Program-made: the position numbers and the translations under genes | Assembly: GCF_011045195.1 (NCBI RefSeq) | Contig: NZ_CP049199.1 | Span: forward strand, 3,951,501-4,015,500 | Length of the DNA stretch: 64,000 bases | Reading direction: 5' to 3' | Source of the DNA: Caulobacter soli | GTDB lineage: Bacteria; Pseudomonadota; Alphaproteobacteria; Caulobacterales; Caulobacteraceae | The notes under the pieces: generated by a model | Told to the model about the DNA's origin: nothing | What the model saw: only the letters and a program-made list of their open reading frames with translations | Database searches by the model: none | Shown here: piece by piece, positions 16,698-24,725 of the stretch | How positions within the stretch are numbered: position 1 is the stretch's first letter | How the letters are laid out: the number at the start of each line of letters is the position of its first letter

Positions 16698-17432
16698 CTA
16701 AGCGTCCGTCCGCGCCAGCGCGCGGAAGTCGCGGATGCCCAGCTCCAGCAGGCGCGCCTCGGAGCGCAGGAAGTTGCGCACGTTCGGGGCGAACTGGCCG
16801 GGGATCACGGTCGGCAGGATGCGGTCGGTGGCGATGGTCACGACGCGCTCGATGCCCGTATAGAGCACCGTCGCCATGCCTGCGGCCTGGGAGCCCGCCT
16901 CTTGCGGATCCTGGTCCATCTGCATGACCAGCAAGCGCATGACCGGTTGCGCCGCCTGGACGCGGTTGGCCATCATCCGCTTGTCGCGCTGGTCGGACAT
17001 GCTGTTGCGCAGGTGGAGCACGGCCGAGTTCTTGTGCCAGAAGCCGTGCAGCGCGGTGACGAACTCCAGGCAGTGGGCGTTCAGCGTCTCGTCCGGCCAC
17101 CGCTCGCGCAGATGGCCCAGATAGGCGGTTTCCGCCTCGGCCATCACCGGCTCCAGGACGGCCAGCAACAGCTCGGTCAGGTCGGCGAAATAGAGGTAGA
17201 GCGACGTCATGCCCAGGCTGGCCTGACGCGCCACCGCGCTCAGCGAGAACGGAACGTCGCTAGGCGTCGCCAAGAGCTCGTTGGCCGCCACCAGGATGCG
17301 GTCGCGCGTCAGGCGCCCCTTGCGACCCAGCCGCTGACCGTTGAGGTTATGGCTGCTCGCCTTGGCGGCCAGCGCGGCGGCTCCGCGTTTCGCGGTCACG
17401 GCGTCCGTCGTCTTGCTGGCCTCCACGCTCAA
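16698..17432 (-). CDS. TetR-family transcriptional regulator
   Basis: A 244-residue TetR protein. After a basic N-terminal tail, the helix-turn-helix lies around residues 40-85 (RDRILVAANELLA; LSAVARQASLGMTSLYLYF). The C-terminal domain is all-alpha and should bind an acyl-CoA or lipid ligand. The preferred start is TTG at 17432, five bases after GGAGG; GTG at 17426 is possible. It is the third gene of SDR-ALDH-TetR, whose promoter carries the recurring palindrome (19769-19784), so autoregulation and control of the other sites make it my first candidate for the master regulator. Confidence 0.85.
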   Translation of the reverse strand: MSVEASKTTDAVTAKRGAAALAAKASSHNLNGQRLGRKGRLTRDRILVAANELLATPSDVPFSLSAVARQASLGMTSLYLYFADLTELLLAVLEPVMAEAETAYLGHLRERWPDETLNAHCLEFVTALHGFWHKNSAVLHLRNSMSDQRDKRMMANRVQAAQPVMRLLVMQMDQDPQEAGSQAAGMATVLYTGIERVVTIATDRILPTVIPGQFAPNVRNFLRSEARLLELGIRDFRALARTDA

Positions 17433-17446
17433 GATATCCTCCGTGC

Positions 17447-18916
17447 CTAGGCGGCGCGCCATGCGATCAATTTGGTCTCGAGGAACTCCTCGATCCCTTC
17501 CAGACCCCACTCGCGACCCACGCCGCTAGCCTTATATCCGCCAAAGGGCAAGTCGCCGGCGATGCACATGCCGCCGTTAACGCTAATCGAACCCGAGCGG
17601 ATGCGCTTGGCCACGTTCATGGCGCGGTCCAGATCACCCGAGCTGACGCCGCCCGACAGGCCGTAGGCGCTCTCGTTGGCGATGCGGATGGCGTCGTTGT
17701 CGTCCTCGAACGGAATGACCACCAGCACAGGGCCAAAGATCTCTTCCTGGGCGATACGCATGTCGTTGGTCACGTCGCCAAAGCAGGTGGGCTCGATGAA
17801 ATAGCCGCCGCCCTTGTCGGGCCGGGCCTTGCCGCCGGCCAGCAGCGTGGCGCCCTCTTCCTTGCCCAGCTCGATATAGGACAGCACACGCTCCATCTGA
17901 CGCTTGGAGACGACCGGGCCCATGATGTGCTTGGGATCGTCGAACACGCCCCAATTGTCGCCGAAGCTGCCATAGGCGTGCTTGAGGATGCCCTTGGCCT
18001 CCTCGTAGCGGCTCTTGGGCACCAGCAGGCGCGACTGGACCGCGCAGCCCTGGCCCGCGTGGAAGACCAGCATGGCCTGGGCCACTTCCATGGCGAAGTT
18101 GGGGGCGTCGTCGAGCACGATCTTGGCCGACTTGCCGCCCAGCTCCAGGAACACGCGCTTCAACGACGCCGCGCCCTGTTCCATGATCCGCTTGCCCACG
18201 CCGGTCGAGCCGGTGAAGGAGATCAGATCGACGCGCGGGTCCTGGACCAGCATCTCGCCGGCCAGGGCCGGATCGGCGCCGAACACCACGTTGATCACGC
18301 CCGGCGGGAAGCCGGCTTCCTTGGCCAGCTCGCCGAAGATCGCGCCCATGCCGGGCGTGTTCGGAGCGGGCTTGAGGATCAGGGTGCAGCCGGCCAGCAG
18401 CGCCGCGACCACCTTGCCGACATTGACGTACAGCGGAACGTTCCAGGGCGTGATCGCGCCAACCACGCCGACCGGCTCGTACACCGCCTTGCGGACCGTC
18501 TCGAAGCCGTAGCCGTGGCGCGAGCCGTAGTCCTTTTCCCAGCGCACTTCGGGGAAGACCTTCAGGTAATCGTCCCAGCCGTCCAGGGCCATGTCGACGT
18601 GGGCGCGGCCCACCGCGCCCCAGGCGGCGCCGGCCTCGTTGCGGGCCAGGTCCGAAAGGCGTTCCTTGTTGGCCTCGAACAGCGCGCGCAGCTTGGTGAC
18701 CAGGGCCACGCGCTTTTCGACATTGGTCGACCAGTCGGTCTCGTCGAAGGCGCGGCGGGCGGCGGCGATCGCGGCCTCGACGTCGGCGGCCGAGGCGTCG
18801 GCCGCCTTGCCCACGGGCTCACCGGTCCACGGGCTGATCACGTCGAAGGTCTTGCCGCCTTCGGCGCCGCGCAGCACACCGTCGATATAGAGCTTCGCGT
18901 CGGGGAGGCTGGTCAT
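17447..18916 (-). CDS. Aldehyde dehydrogenase (NAD(P)-dependent)
   Basis: A 489-residue ALDH. Asn159 (TPWNVP), Glu258 (LELGGK) and nucleophile Cys291 (AGQGC) are in place, as is FGGYKASGVGREWG near the C-terminus. It should oxidise an aldehyde to an acid, probably one generated after P450 hydroxylation and alcohol oxidation. ATG 18916 (MTSLPDAK) has AGGAAG upstream; longer in-frame readings overlap the upstream SDR. The SDR gene precedes it by 41 bp and TetR follows. Confidence 0.92.
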   Translation of the reverse strand: MTSLPDAKLYIDGVLRGAEGGKTFDVISPWTGEPVGKAADASAADVEAAIAAARRAFDETDWSTNVEKRVALVTKLRALFEANKERLSDLARNEAGAAWGAVGRAHVDMALDGWDDYLKVFPEVRWEKDYGSRHGYGFETVRKAVYEPVGVVGAITPWNVPLYVNVGKVVAALLAGCTLILKPAPNTPGMGAIFGELAKEAGFPPGVINVVFGADPALAGEMLVQDPRVDLISFTGSTGVGKRIMEQGAASLKRVFLELGGKSAKIVLDDAPNFAMEVAQAMLVFHAGQGCAVQSRLLVPKSRYEEAKGILKHAYGSFGDNWGVFDDPKHIMGPVVSKRQMERVLSYIELGKEEGATLLAGGKARPDKGGGYFIEPTCFGDVTNDMRIAQEEIFGPVLVVIPFEDDNDAIRIANESAYGLSGGVSSGDLDRAMNVAKRIRSGSISVNGGMCIAGDLPFGGYKASGVGREWGLEGIEEFLETKLIAWRAA

Positions 18917-18957
18917 GGTGATCGTCTTCCTGTCGAATTTCGATACGAGGCGGCGGG

Positions 18958-19695
18958 CTAGCGCCGGCTGCCGCTGAGGGTGACCAGGCCGACGTGCAGG
19001 TCGGCCGGCATGTCGAGCACCGCGCGGAACGCGTCGGTGACCGACCTGTAGTGAGAGATCGGACGTTCCCGCAGGTTCAGGCCGACCTTGGCGTTCTCCT
19101 GGGCGAAGCGCACGGCGACCTCCATCGGCCAGTTCGTGCCGGTCTTGGTCTCGTCCATCATCTGGCCGGCGCGCACCACGGTGACGCGCACCCCGGCGCT
19201 CTCCAGCTCGCGCGACCACATGTCGGAAACGAACTCCACACCGGCCTTGGTGCCGGCGTACATCCACAACATCGGCATCCGCACGTTCACGGACTCGCTG
19301 GTGACGTTGATGATGTGGCCGGCGCCGCCAAACAGCGGCAGGGCGGCGCGGGCGCAGAAGATCGGACCAGCCAGGTTGGTGTTCAACGCGGTCAGGATCT
19401 GGGCGTCGCTGGCCTCGGCCAGGGTGAAGGGTTCGAAGACGCCGGCGTTGTTGATCAGCACGTCGATCTTGGGATGGCGCTCGGCCACCTTGGCGAAGGC
19501 GGCGCGGACCTTGTCCGGATCGCCGACGTCGCACTCGACCGCGAAGTGCGGCGCGCCCAGCTCGTCGGCGATGGCCTGCACCTTGGACAGCGTGCGGCCC
19601 AGCAACACCACGGTGTCGCCATCGGCGGCCAGACGCCGGGCCAGCGCTCGGCCCAGACCATCACCCGCCCCGGTCACTACGACGACTTTGCCCAC
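18958..19695 (-). CDS. SDR-family oxidoreductase
   Basis: A 245-residue classical SDR with TGAGDGLG cofactor loop, LINNAG, catalytic Ser in NVTSESVN and the Tyr/Lys pair YAGTK. It probably oxidises an alcohol to the aldehyde or ketone used by the ALDH immediately downstream. It is first in the SDR-ALDH-TetR operon; a palindromic operator sits 74 bp upstream of its start. Confidence 0.88.
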   Translation of the reverse strand: MGKVVVVTGAGDGLGRALARRLAADGDTVVLLGRTLSKVQAIADELGAPHFAVECDVGDPDKVRAAFAKVAERHPKIDVLINNAGVFEPFTLAEASDAQILTALNTNLAGPIFCARAALPLFGGAGHIINVTSESVNVRMPMLWMYAGTKAGVEFVSDMWSRELESAGVRVTVVRAGQMMDETKTGTNWPMEVAVRFAQENAKVGLNLRERPISHYRSVTDAFRAVLDMPADLHVGLVTLSGSRR

Positions 19696-19768
19696 GATCC
19701 GCCCTACAGTCTTATTGCTTGTCGTTAGCTAACTGCGCCCACGCCCCGCCCCCGACAAGAGGGGGGCG

Positions 19769-19784
19769 TATCGCGCCCACGATA
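19769..19784. promoter_or_regulatory. Candidate operator, TATCGC-GCCC-ACGATA
   Basis: Copy of the recurring palindrome upstream of the SDR-ALDH-TetR operon, in the gap after the EthD-like gene. Because that operon encodes a TetR protein, this site would allow autoregulation. Confidence 0.5.
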
Positions 19785-19795
19785 GGTGCGAAACC

Positions 19796-20578
19796 TCAGC
19801 CGGCGGGCCGCGCGAAATCGGCCGGATAGACCGACAGGTCGCCGTCATAGGCCACGCCGCCTGACCAGAATTCGGTCCCGCTGATCTTCTTGAAATAGTG
19901 CACCGTCCGGGCGGTCGAGCCGGACGACGAGCGCTCCTGGAACGCCACGCCGCTGGGGCTGACGCCGCGGGCGCGGGCGCTGAAATCCTTGACCGTGAAC
20001 AGCAGATCGTCGGTCTGCTGGGCGCAGAACACCAGGTCGCTGCCCGGGCAGTAGCGGACCGGCTCGATCTGCAGAGGCGACAGCCGGCCGCGCTTCATCG
20101 CCACCTTGCCGGGCACCCGGCTGACCTCGGGCATGTGCACCTCGTCGTACCACTTGTGGTACTCGGCCTCACGCCCGGCGATGAAGTTGGCCAGGATGAT
20201 GCTGACGCCGGAGAAGGGCTTGTCCTTGCGATGGTTGGGGCTGGAGACCCAGTCCGAATACATCGCGTAGGTGTGGATGCGCTCGCTCTCGGTCGCGTCG
20301 TCGATCAGCCCGGCGTCGCGCGCCTCGGCCAGCAGCGGACCTAGGGCCGGCAGGTCGATCTGGGGCGCGGGATAGTCGAACTCGTAGACGCTCATGAAGC
20401 GCCAGGGCTGGGGAATGTCGGGCATGATCTGCTCGCGAGACACCTCGTAGCGATCGGCCGAAACGAAGCCACGCAACCGGGCCAGGTCTTCGCGATGCTT
20501 GCCGTCGAACCACGTCGCGTAGTCAGCCTCCTTGCCGGCGGGGACGTTGTGCAGGTGGAGGGTCGTGTACAGGCTCAT
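19796..20578 (-). CDS. Tandem EthD/dimeric alpha-beta-barrel-like protein
   Basis: A 260-residue cytosolic protein built from two similar halves: residues 1-115 (LHLHNVPAGKEADYATWFDGKHREDLARLRGF) and about 125-250 (IILANFIAGREAEYHKWYDEVHMPEVSRVPG). Each has the EthD-like pattern of a beta strand, then EADYxxWxDxxHxEDxxRxxG. Single-domain relatives act in polyketide or aromatic ring chemistry or ether degradation; the duplication would form an internal pseudo-dimer. The biochemical role is unknown. It is divergent from the cupin gene. Confidence 0.65.
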   Translation of the reverse strand: MSLYTTLHLHNVPAGKEADYATWFDGKHREDLARLRGFVSADRYEVSREQIMPDIPQPWRFMSVYEFDYPAPQIDLPALGPLLAEARDAGLIDDATESERIHTYAMYSDWVSSPNHRKDKPFSGVSIILANFIAGREAEYHKWYDEVHMPEVSRVPGKVAMKRGRLSPLQIEPVRYCPGSDLVFCAQQTDDLLFTVKDFSARARGVSPSGVAFQERSSSGSTARTVHYFKKISGTEFWSGGVAYDGDLSVYPADFARPAG

Positions 20579-20662
20579 TCCCTACTCTCTTCCGACTTGC
20601 CTTCAGACGGGCGCGGTTTGGAGCACCCTATCACCGCCGTGAAGGGCGGCGCGCCAAACCCA

Positions 20663-20678
20663 TATCGCGGTGGCGTTG
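20663..20678. promoter_or_regulatory. Candidate operator, TATCGC-GGTG-GCGTTG
   Basis: Copy of the recurring palindrome between the divergent EthD-like (start 20578) and cupin (start 20735) genes, 56 bp upstream of the latter. The right half departs from consensus at two positions. Confidence 0.4.
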
Positions 20679-20734
20679 TTGACCCACGGAGGACGGCGGC
20701 CCACCTTCGAGGGGCGCTTCAAGGGGAGTTTTCC

Positions 20735-21256
20735 ATGACCGCATCGGCCCCTGCCTCGCCCCGTTTCGCGCTGTTTCGCGGCGCGCAATCCCGGGACTTC
20801 GAGCAAAGCGGGATCATGTCCCAGGGCATGCCGACCGAGACGGAAATGGCCGGCGCCACGGCGGCCGTCAGCGCGGGCATGCTGGACGGCACCACCGTGC
20901 GGCTGCTGTTCGAGATGCCGGGCCTGAGCCTGGCCCACGCCTGGTTCAAGAGCGGCTTTCCGTTGCCGCGCCACACCCACAATGTCGACTGCCTCTACTA
21001 CATCCTGGCCGGCTCCTTGCGGATCGGCAGCGAGGAACTGGGCCGTGGCGACGGGTTCTTCGTCGGCGCCGACGTGCCCTACGCCTATGTGCCCGGACCC
21101 GACGGCGTGGAGGTTTTGGAGTTTCGCGGCTCCAACAGCTTCGACATCAAGATGCTGGCCGACAATCCGGCGTTCTGGGCCAAGGCGGTCGAGAAGGTGG
21201 AGCGCAGCCGCGACGCCTGGAGTCGGGAAACACCGCCTTCGGGCGTGCCGTTGTAA
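20735..21256 (+). CDS. Cupin-domain protein
   Basis: A 173-residue protein with a single cupin barrel. Motif 1 is seen as FPLPRHTHNVDCLYYILAGSL and motif 2 as GDGFFVGADVPYAYVPGPDG. His residues in PRHTHN could bind a metal; motif 2 lacks the usual second His, so metal binding is uncertain. ATG 20735 has AAGGGGAG upstream. The gene stands alone and ends at a REP-like inverted repeat. It may be a small isomerase or sensor protein. Confidence 0.75.
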   Translation: MTASAPASPRFALFRGAQSRDFEQSGIMSQGMPTETEMAGATAAVSAGMLDGTTVRLLFEMPGLSLAHAWFKSGFPLPRHTHNVDCLYYILAGSLRIGSEELGRGDGFFVGADVPYAYVPGPDGVEVLEFRGSNSFDIKMLADNPAFWAKAVEKVERSRDAWSRETPPSGVPL

Positions 21257-21290
21257 GGCCCGAGGACACCTCCTCCGTCCGTGGCGAATT

Positions 21291-21377
21291 CCTCGTCCTT
21301 CGACAAGCTCAGGATGAGGAATTCGAATTCAGCCGCCGCAACAGTCGCCCTCATCCTGAGCTTGTCGAAGGACGAGG
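21291..21377. repeat. REP-like inverted repeat, perfect 29-bp arms
   Basis: Two identical inverted arms, 21291-21319 and 21349-21377, each containing TCCTTCGACAAGCTCAGGA (or its complement), flank a 29-nt spacer. It lies between the converging cupin and SnoaL genes and can fold into a long hairpin, so it may act as a bidirectional terminator or mRNA stabiliser. The arm sequence looks like the dispersed palindromes common in alphaproteobacterial intergenic DNA. A related element is at 52583-52685. Confidence 0.85.
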
Positions 21378-21416
21378 GCGGCTCCTCAGCGCCTACCGCT
21401 TAGTGCGAAGGCGGTC

Positions 21417-21836
21417 TCAGCCTGACGGCTGCATCTCCAGCCACAGCCGGGTCAGCCGGGACTCGGCGATCTTCCAGTCGCCGTCCTGGCGGACATAGCG
21501 TTCGTGATAGTGGCCCGCGCCGCTCAGCTTGCGGCCATTGGACCAGGACAATTGGTCCTGCATCGCCCACACCGCGCGCGCCGCGTCGCCGTCGATCTCG
21601 ATCTCCGGGCTGTGCACGTGGTGGACGGTCTTGGCGGCGTCGAGCGAGGCGCGGATGCTGGCCAGCGCCGCCTCGCGACCTTCCATGCGGGGACCGCCGG
21701 AGGGCGTCGTGTCGATAACCACGTCCGGCGTGAACAGGTCCGCGTAGGCCGCCCAGTCCTTGGTGTCCAGGAACCGGCAGTAGCGCGCCTTGAGGTTGGC
21801 GATCGCCAGCCAGTCGGCGAACCCCGGCGCGGTCAT
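21417..21836 (-). CDS. SnoaL-like/NTF2-fold protein
   Basis: A 139-residue NTF2-fold protein of the SnoaL_4 type: WLAIANLKARYCRFLDTKDWAAYADLF at the N-terminus, then HHVHSPEIEIDGDAARAVWAMQD. These proteins act as small cyclases, isomerases, dehydratases or non-catalytic partners. The ATG at 21836 overlaps the SDR stop (ATGA), so translation is coupled. Last gene of the AcuI-to-SnoaL operon. Confidence 0.8.
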   Translation of the reverse strand: MTAPGFADWLAIANLKARYCRFLDTKDWAAYADLFTPDVVIDTTPSGGPRMEGREAALASIRASLDAAKTVHHVHSPEIEIDGDAARAVWAMQDQLSWSNGRKLSGAGHYHERYVRQDGDWKIAESRLTRLWLEMQPSG

Positions 21837-22594
21837 ATGCGGAAGCCGCGCATCTGGTTGCCGCCGTCGCACAGGATGATCTGGTTGTTGATGAAGCTGC
21901 CTTCGTCCGAGGCCAGGAAGACGCCGAGATTGGCGATGTCCTCGGCCGTGCCCTGGCGCTTGACCGACTGCATGCCCTTCAGCCGCTCCCAGTTGTCGTC
22001 GGCGACGCCGTCGCGGGCGGCCTCGGTCTGCATCAGGCCCGGCGCGATGCCGACGCAGCGGATCTCGTCGGCGCCGAACTGCATGGCCATCGCGTGGGTG
22101 AAGACGTTGAGCGAGGCCTTGGTGATTCCATAGGCGGTGGCGGGGTTGTAGCTGGCCATCGAGGACTTGTTGATGATCACCCCCTTGGCCTTGGCCAGGG
22201 CGGGACGCAGGGCCTCGGCCAACAGCATGGGCCCGATGGTGTTGACCGCGAAGAAGTGCTGCCACTTGGCCTGGCCCAGGCCGAAGAAGCCCCGCGCGAT
22301 CTCGCCGGCGTGCAGGCCGGCGTTGTTGATCAACACGTCGAGGCGTTCGTGCTTGGCCACGATCTCAGCGCCGAAGGCCTGGATCTGCGCCTCATCCGCC
22401 ATGTCCAGGCGATGGGTCGAGGCGCTGCCGCCGACGCCCTCGACCAGCGTCATGCTCTCGTCTAGCCCGGCCTCGTTGATGTCGGCCAGGATCAGGTGAG
22501 CGCCCTCACGTCCGAAGGCCAGGGCATAGGCGCGGCCCAACCCGCCGGCGGAACCGGTGACCAGAACGGTCTTGCCTGCGAAACGCTGGGTCAT
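21833..22594 (-). CDS. SDR-family oxidoreductase
   Basis: A 253-residue SDR with TGSAGGLG, VLINNAG, SSM (catalytic Ser) and YGITK (Tyr/Lys pair). Similar to FabG and type II hydroxysteroid or 3-hydroxyacyl-CoA dehydrogenases; within this operon of CoA ligase, hydratase and reductase, 3-hydroxyacyl-CoA oxidation is the natural guess. ATG 22594 (MTQRFAGKTVLVTG) was preferred over longer readings that overlap the upstream SnoaL gene. Confidence 0.85.
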   Translation of the reverse strand: MTQRFAGKTVLVTGSAGGLGRAYALAFGREGAHLILADINEAGLDESMTLVEGVGGSASTHRLDMADEAQIQAFGAEIVAKHERLDVLINNAGLHAGEIARGFFGLGQAKWQHFFAVNTIGPMLLAEALRPALAKAKGVIINKSSMASYNPATAYGITKASLNVFTHAMAMQFGADEIRCVGIAPGLMQTEAARDGVADDNWERLKGMQSVKRQGTAEDIANLGVFLASDEGSFINNQIILCDGGNQMRGFRI

Positions 22595-22613
22595 GGTCTG
22601 CGGTCCTCGTGAA

Positions 22614-23030
22614 CTAGAGCAGGCGCGTGAAGGTGACGCGCGCGATCCGCCAGCCTTCTGGCGTGCGGCGGAATTCGTCGCTGTAGCGCCCTCGGACCAG
22701 GTCCACCTCGCCGGTTTCACGGCGCTTGAGGTGAGCCATCACGGTCCAGTCGCCCCTGGCGGTGTCACCGGCAATCTCGATCATCGGCGTATGGATCATG
22801 TGCAGGACCCACTCCGAATTGCCGGCGATCGCCGTGCACAGGAACGAGCCCAGCGTGTCGACGCCCTGCATCGGGTCGAAGCCGTAGTCGGCGGTGACGT
22901 CGGGCAGGAAGACCGTCGACCGGAACGCGGCCAGCGCGCCTTCGGGATCGTCGGCCGCGCTGTCGGCGACGGCGCAGTAGCGCGCCTTCAGGTTCTGGAT
23001 CGCCAGCACGTCCTCGGTGAGCGTACTCAC
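22614..23030 (-). CDS. SnoaL-like/NTF2-fold protein
   Basis: A 138-residue NTF2-fold protein (VLAIQNLKARYCAVADSAADDPEGALAAF; HMIHTPMIEIAGDTARGDW). Paralogous in fold to the gene at 21417. The GTG at 23030 overlaps the stop of the acyl-CoA ligase (GTGA), so the two are translationally coupled. Its role in the pathway is unknown. Confidence 0.8.
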   Translation of the reverse strand: MSTLTEDVLAIQNLKARYCAVADSAADDPEGALAAFRSTVFLPDVTADYGFDPMQGVDTLGSFLCTAIAGNSEWVLHMIHTPMIEIAGDTARGDWTVMAHLKRRETGEVDLVRGRYSDEFRRTPEGWRIARVTFTRLL

Positions 23031-24706
23031 GCCTCGGCCTCCAGGCGCTTGACGACGGCGGCCTTCAGGTCGGCGGTCTTGATCTTGGCGCTGCCGGTCA
23101 GTTGCAGCACGTCCTCGCCGAAGAACAGCACGCGGCGCGGAACCTTGTAGCTGGCCAGTTCGGCCTTGGCGAAGGCCTGGACCGTCTTCTCGTCCAGGAT
23201 CGCGCCGTCATGCGGCACGATGCAGGTCACCACCAGTTCGCCCAGCGTGTCATGCGGCACGCCGACGGTCTGGGTCACCTTCACGCCCGGGCACTGCTTG
23301 AGGACCGTGTCGATCTCGATCGGCGAGACATTGGCCCCGCCGGTCTTGATGATGTCGTTGAGCCGCCCCTGCCAGTACAGCCGCCCCTCGGCGTCGACAT
23401 AGCCGCCGTCGCCGGTGCGGAAGAAGCCTTCGGCGTCCAACGTCTCGTCCAGGGGCGTGCCGATATAGCCCAGCATCAGGGTCGGGCCCTTGACGGCGAT
23501 CTCGCCGCGTTCGCCCAGCGGCACGACCACGCCGGTCAGCGGGTCGATGATCTTGAACACCCCGCCCGGCTGCGGCTTGCCGCTGCTGCCGGCGATCTCC
23601 TGGTCGGACGTGCCCGACGGATAGATGGCGCTGATCGTGAAGGTCTCGGTGTTGCCGTACGCCGCCATCGGCTCCTGCCAGGTGGTCTTCACCGTCGGGT
23701 GGCGGCCCAGCGGCGTCTTGGCGTCAACATATTTGAGGGTGGCGAGATTGACGTCGTTCCAGTTCGACGCCGCCTCCAGCTGAGCCCACTGGTGCGGCCA
23801 GGCGACGGCCATGGTGGCCTTCTCGGCCTGCATCAGGGCCAGGGCCTCCTCGGCCTGGAAGGTGGGCTGCAGGACCAAGGCGCCGCCGCTGGACAGGCCG
23901 CCGCCGATGGCCATGCCGAAATTCCCCGACCAGAAGAAGCCGTTGGCCGACCAGATCCGCACGTCGTCGCCAGCCGCGTAGTAGCGCTTCCAGCGCCACA
24001 GCTGCAGCGTCACGCCGCGATGGGCGCTGAGAATGCCCTTGGGCTTGGCGGTCGAGCCGGACGAGAAGAACAGCACGCCGGGATCGGCGGGCGTCACCAT
24101 CGCGGCGGTGGCCTTCACCAGGTCCGGCGACACCGCCTGGCCGCGCGCCAGGAACGCGCTCCAGTCCTCGATCGCCCCCTCGCCGCCGCCGATCGAGGCG
24201 ATGTGGCGCAGGAACGGAAATTTGGTCACGGCCAATTCGCCGGGCCTGGCCGAGGCGATCGCCGGCTCCAGCGCCGTCACCATCTCGGCGAAGTCCTTCT
24301 TCAGGACGTGGCGCTCCAGCAGCAGCACCGAGCAGGCCGAGGACGCCAGCAAGTGCTCCAGCTCGGCGGGCGTCGAGAAGGTGCTGAGCGTGGTGGCGAC
24401 GCAGCCGGCCAGGGCCGCGCCGAAACAGGCCGACAGGAATTCGGGCCGATTGGTCATCAGCACGCCGACGCGCGTCCCCTTGCCCACGCCGCAGGCCAGC
24501 AGCGCGCGAGCGACTTCATTGGCCCGATCCCACAGCTGGTCGTAGGTCCAGCGGGTCGCGGCGCCGCCCTCGTGCAGGACCAGCGCCTCGCGCGGACCGA
24601 AACGCTCGGTGACATCCCGAAGCCAGCCCCCCAACGTCAGGGCGCCCAGGCCCTCCTCCTCGGAAAGAGGAGGACCCGAGATGATCGAGAGCGGCCGGTC
24701 GGTCAT
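23027..24706 (-). CDS. AMP-forming acyl-CoA synthetase
   Basis: A 559-residue ANL-superfamily ligase that would adenylate an acid and transfer it to CoA. Motifs in order: P-loop FFSSGSTAKPKG, AYGNTET, FRTGDGGYVD, the hinge GRLNDIIKTGGANVSP, and the C-terminal catalytic Lys in TGSAKIK. All key residues look intact. The substrate cannot be read from the sequence. It lies in the operon between the hotdog hydratase (19 bp upstream) and a SnoaL gene. Confidence 0.9.
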   Translation of the reverse strand: MTDRPLSIISGPPLSEEEGLGALTLGGWLRDVTERFGPREALVLHEGGAATRWTYDQLWDRANEVARALLACGVGKGTRVGVLMTNRPEFLSACFGAALAGCVATTLSTFSTPAELEHLLASSACSVLLLERHVLKKDFAEMVTALEPAIASARPGELAVTKFPFLRHIASIGGGEGAIEDWSAFLARGQAVSPDLVKATAAMVTPADPGVLFFSSGSTAKPKGILSAHRGVTLQLWRWKRYYAAGDDVRIWSANGFFWSGNFGMAIGGGLSSGGALVLQPTFQAEEALALMQAEKATMAVAWPHQWAQLEAASNWNDVNLATLKYVDAKTPLGRHPTVKTTWQEPMAAYGNTETFTISAIYPSGTSDQEIAGSSGKPQPGGVFKIIDPLTGVVVPLGERGEIAVKGPTLMLGYIGTPLDETLDAEGFFRTGDGGYVDAEGRLYWQGRLNDIIKTGGANVSPIEIDTVLKQCPGVKVTQTVGVPHDTLGELVVTCIVPHDGAILDEKTVQAFAKAELASYKVPRRVLFFGEDVLQLTGSAKIKTADLKAAVVKRLEAEA

Positions 24707-24725
24707 GTCACGCCTACTTTGCCGA

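Noticed and set aside
18917..19534. Extension of the ALDH at 17447 upstream into the SDR region, suggesting an SDR-ALDH fusion.
   Set aside because: The extension is out of frame with the SDR and is low-complexity; ATG 18916 has a ribosome-binding site.
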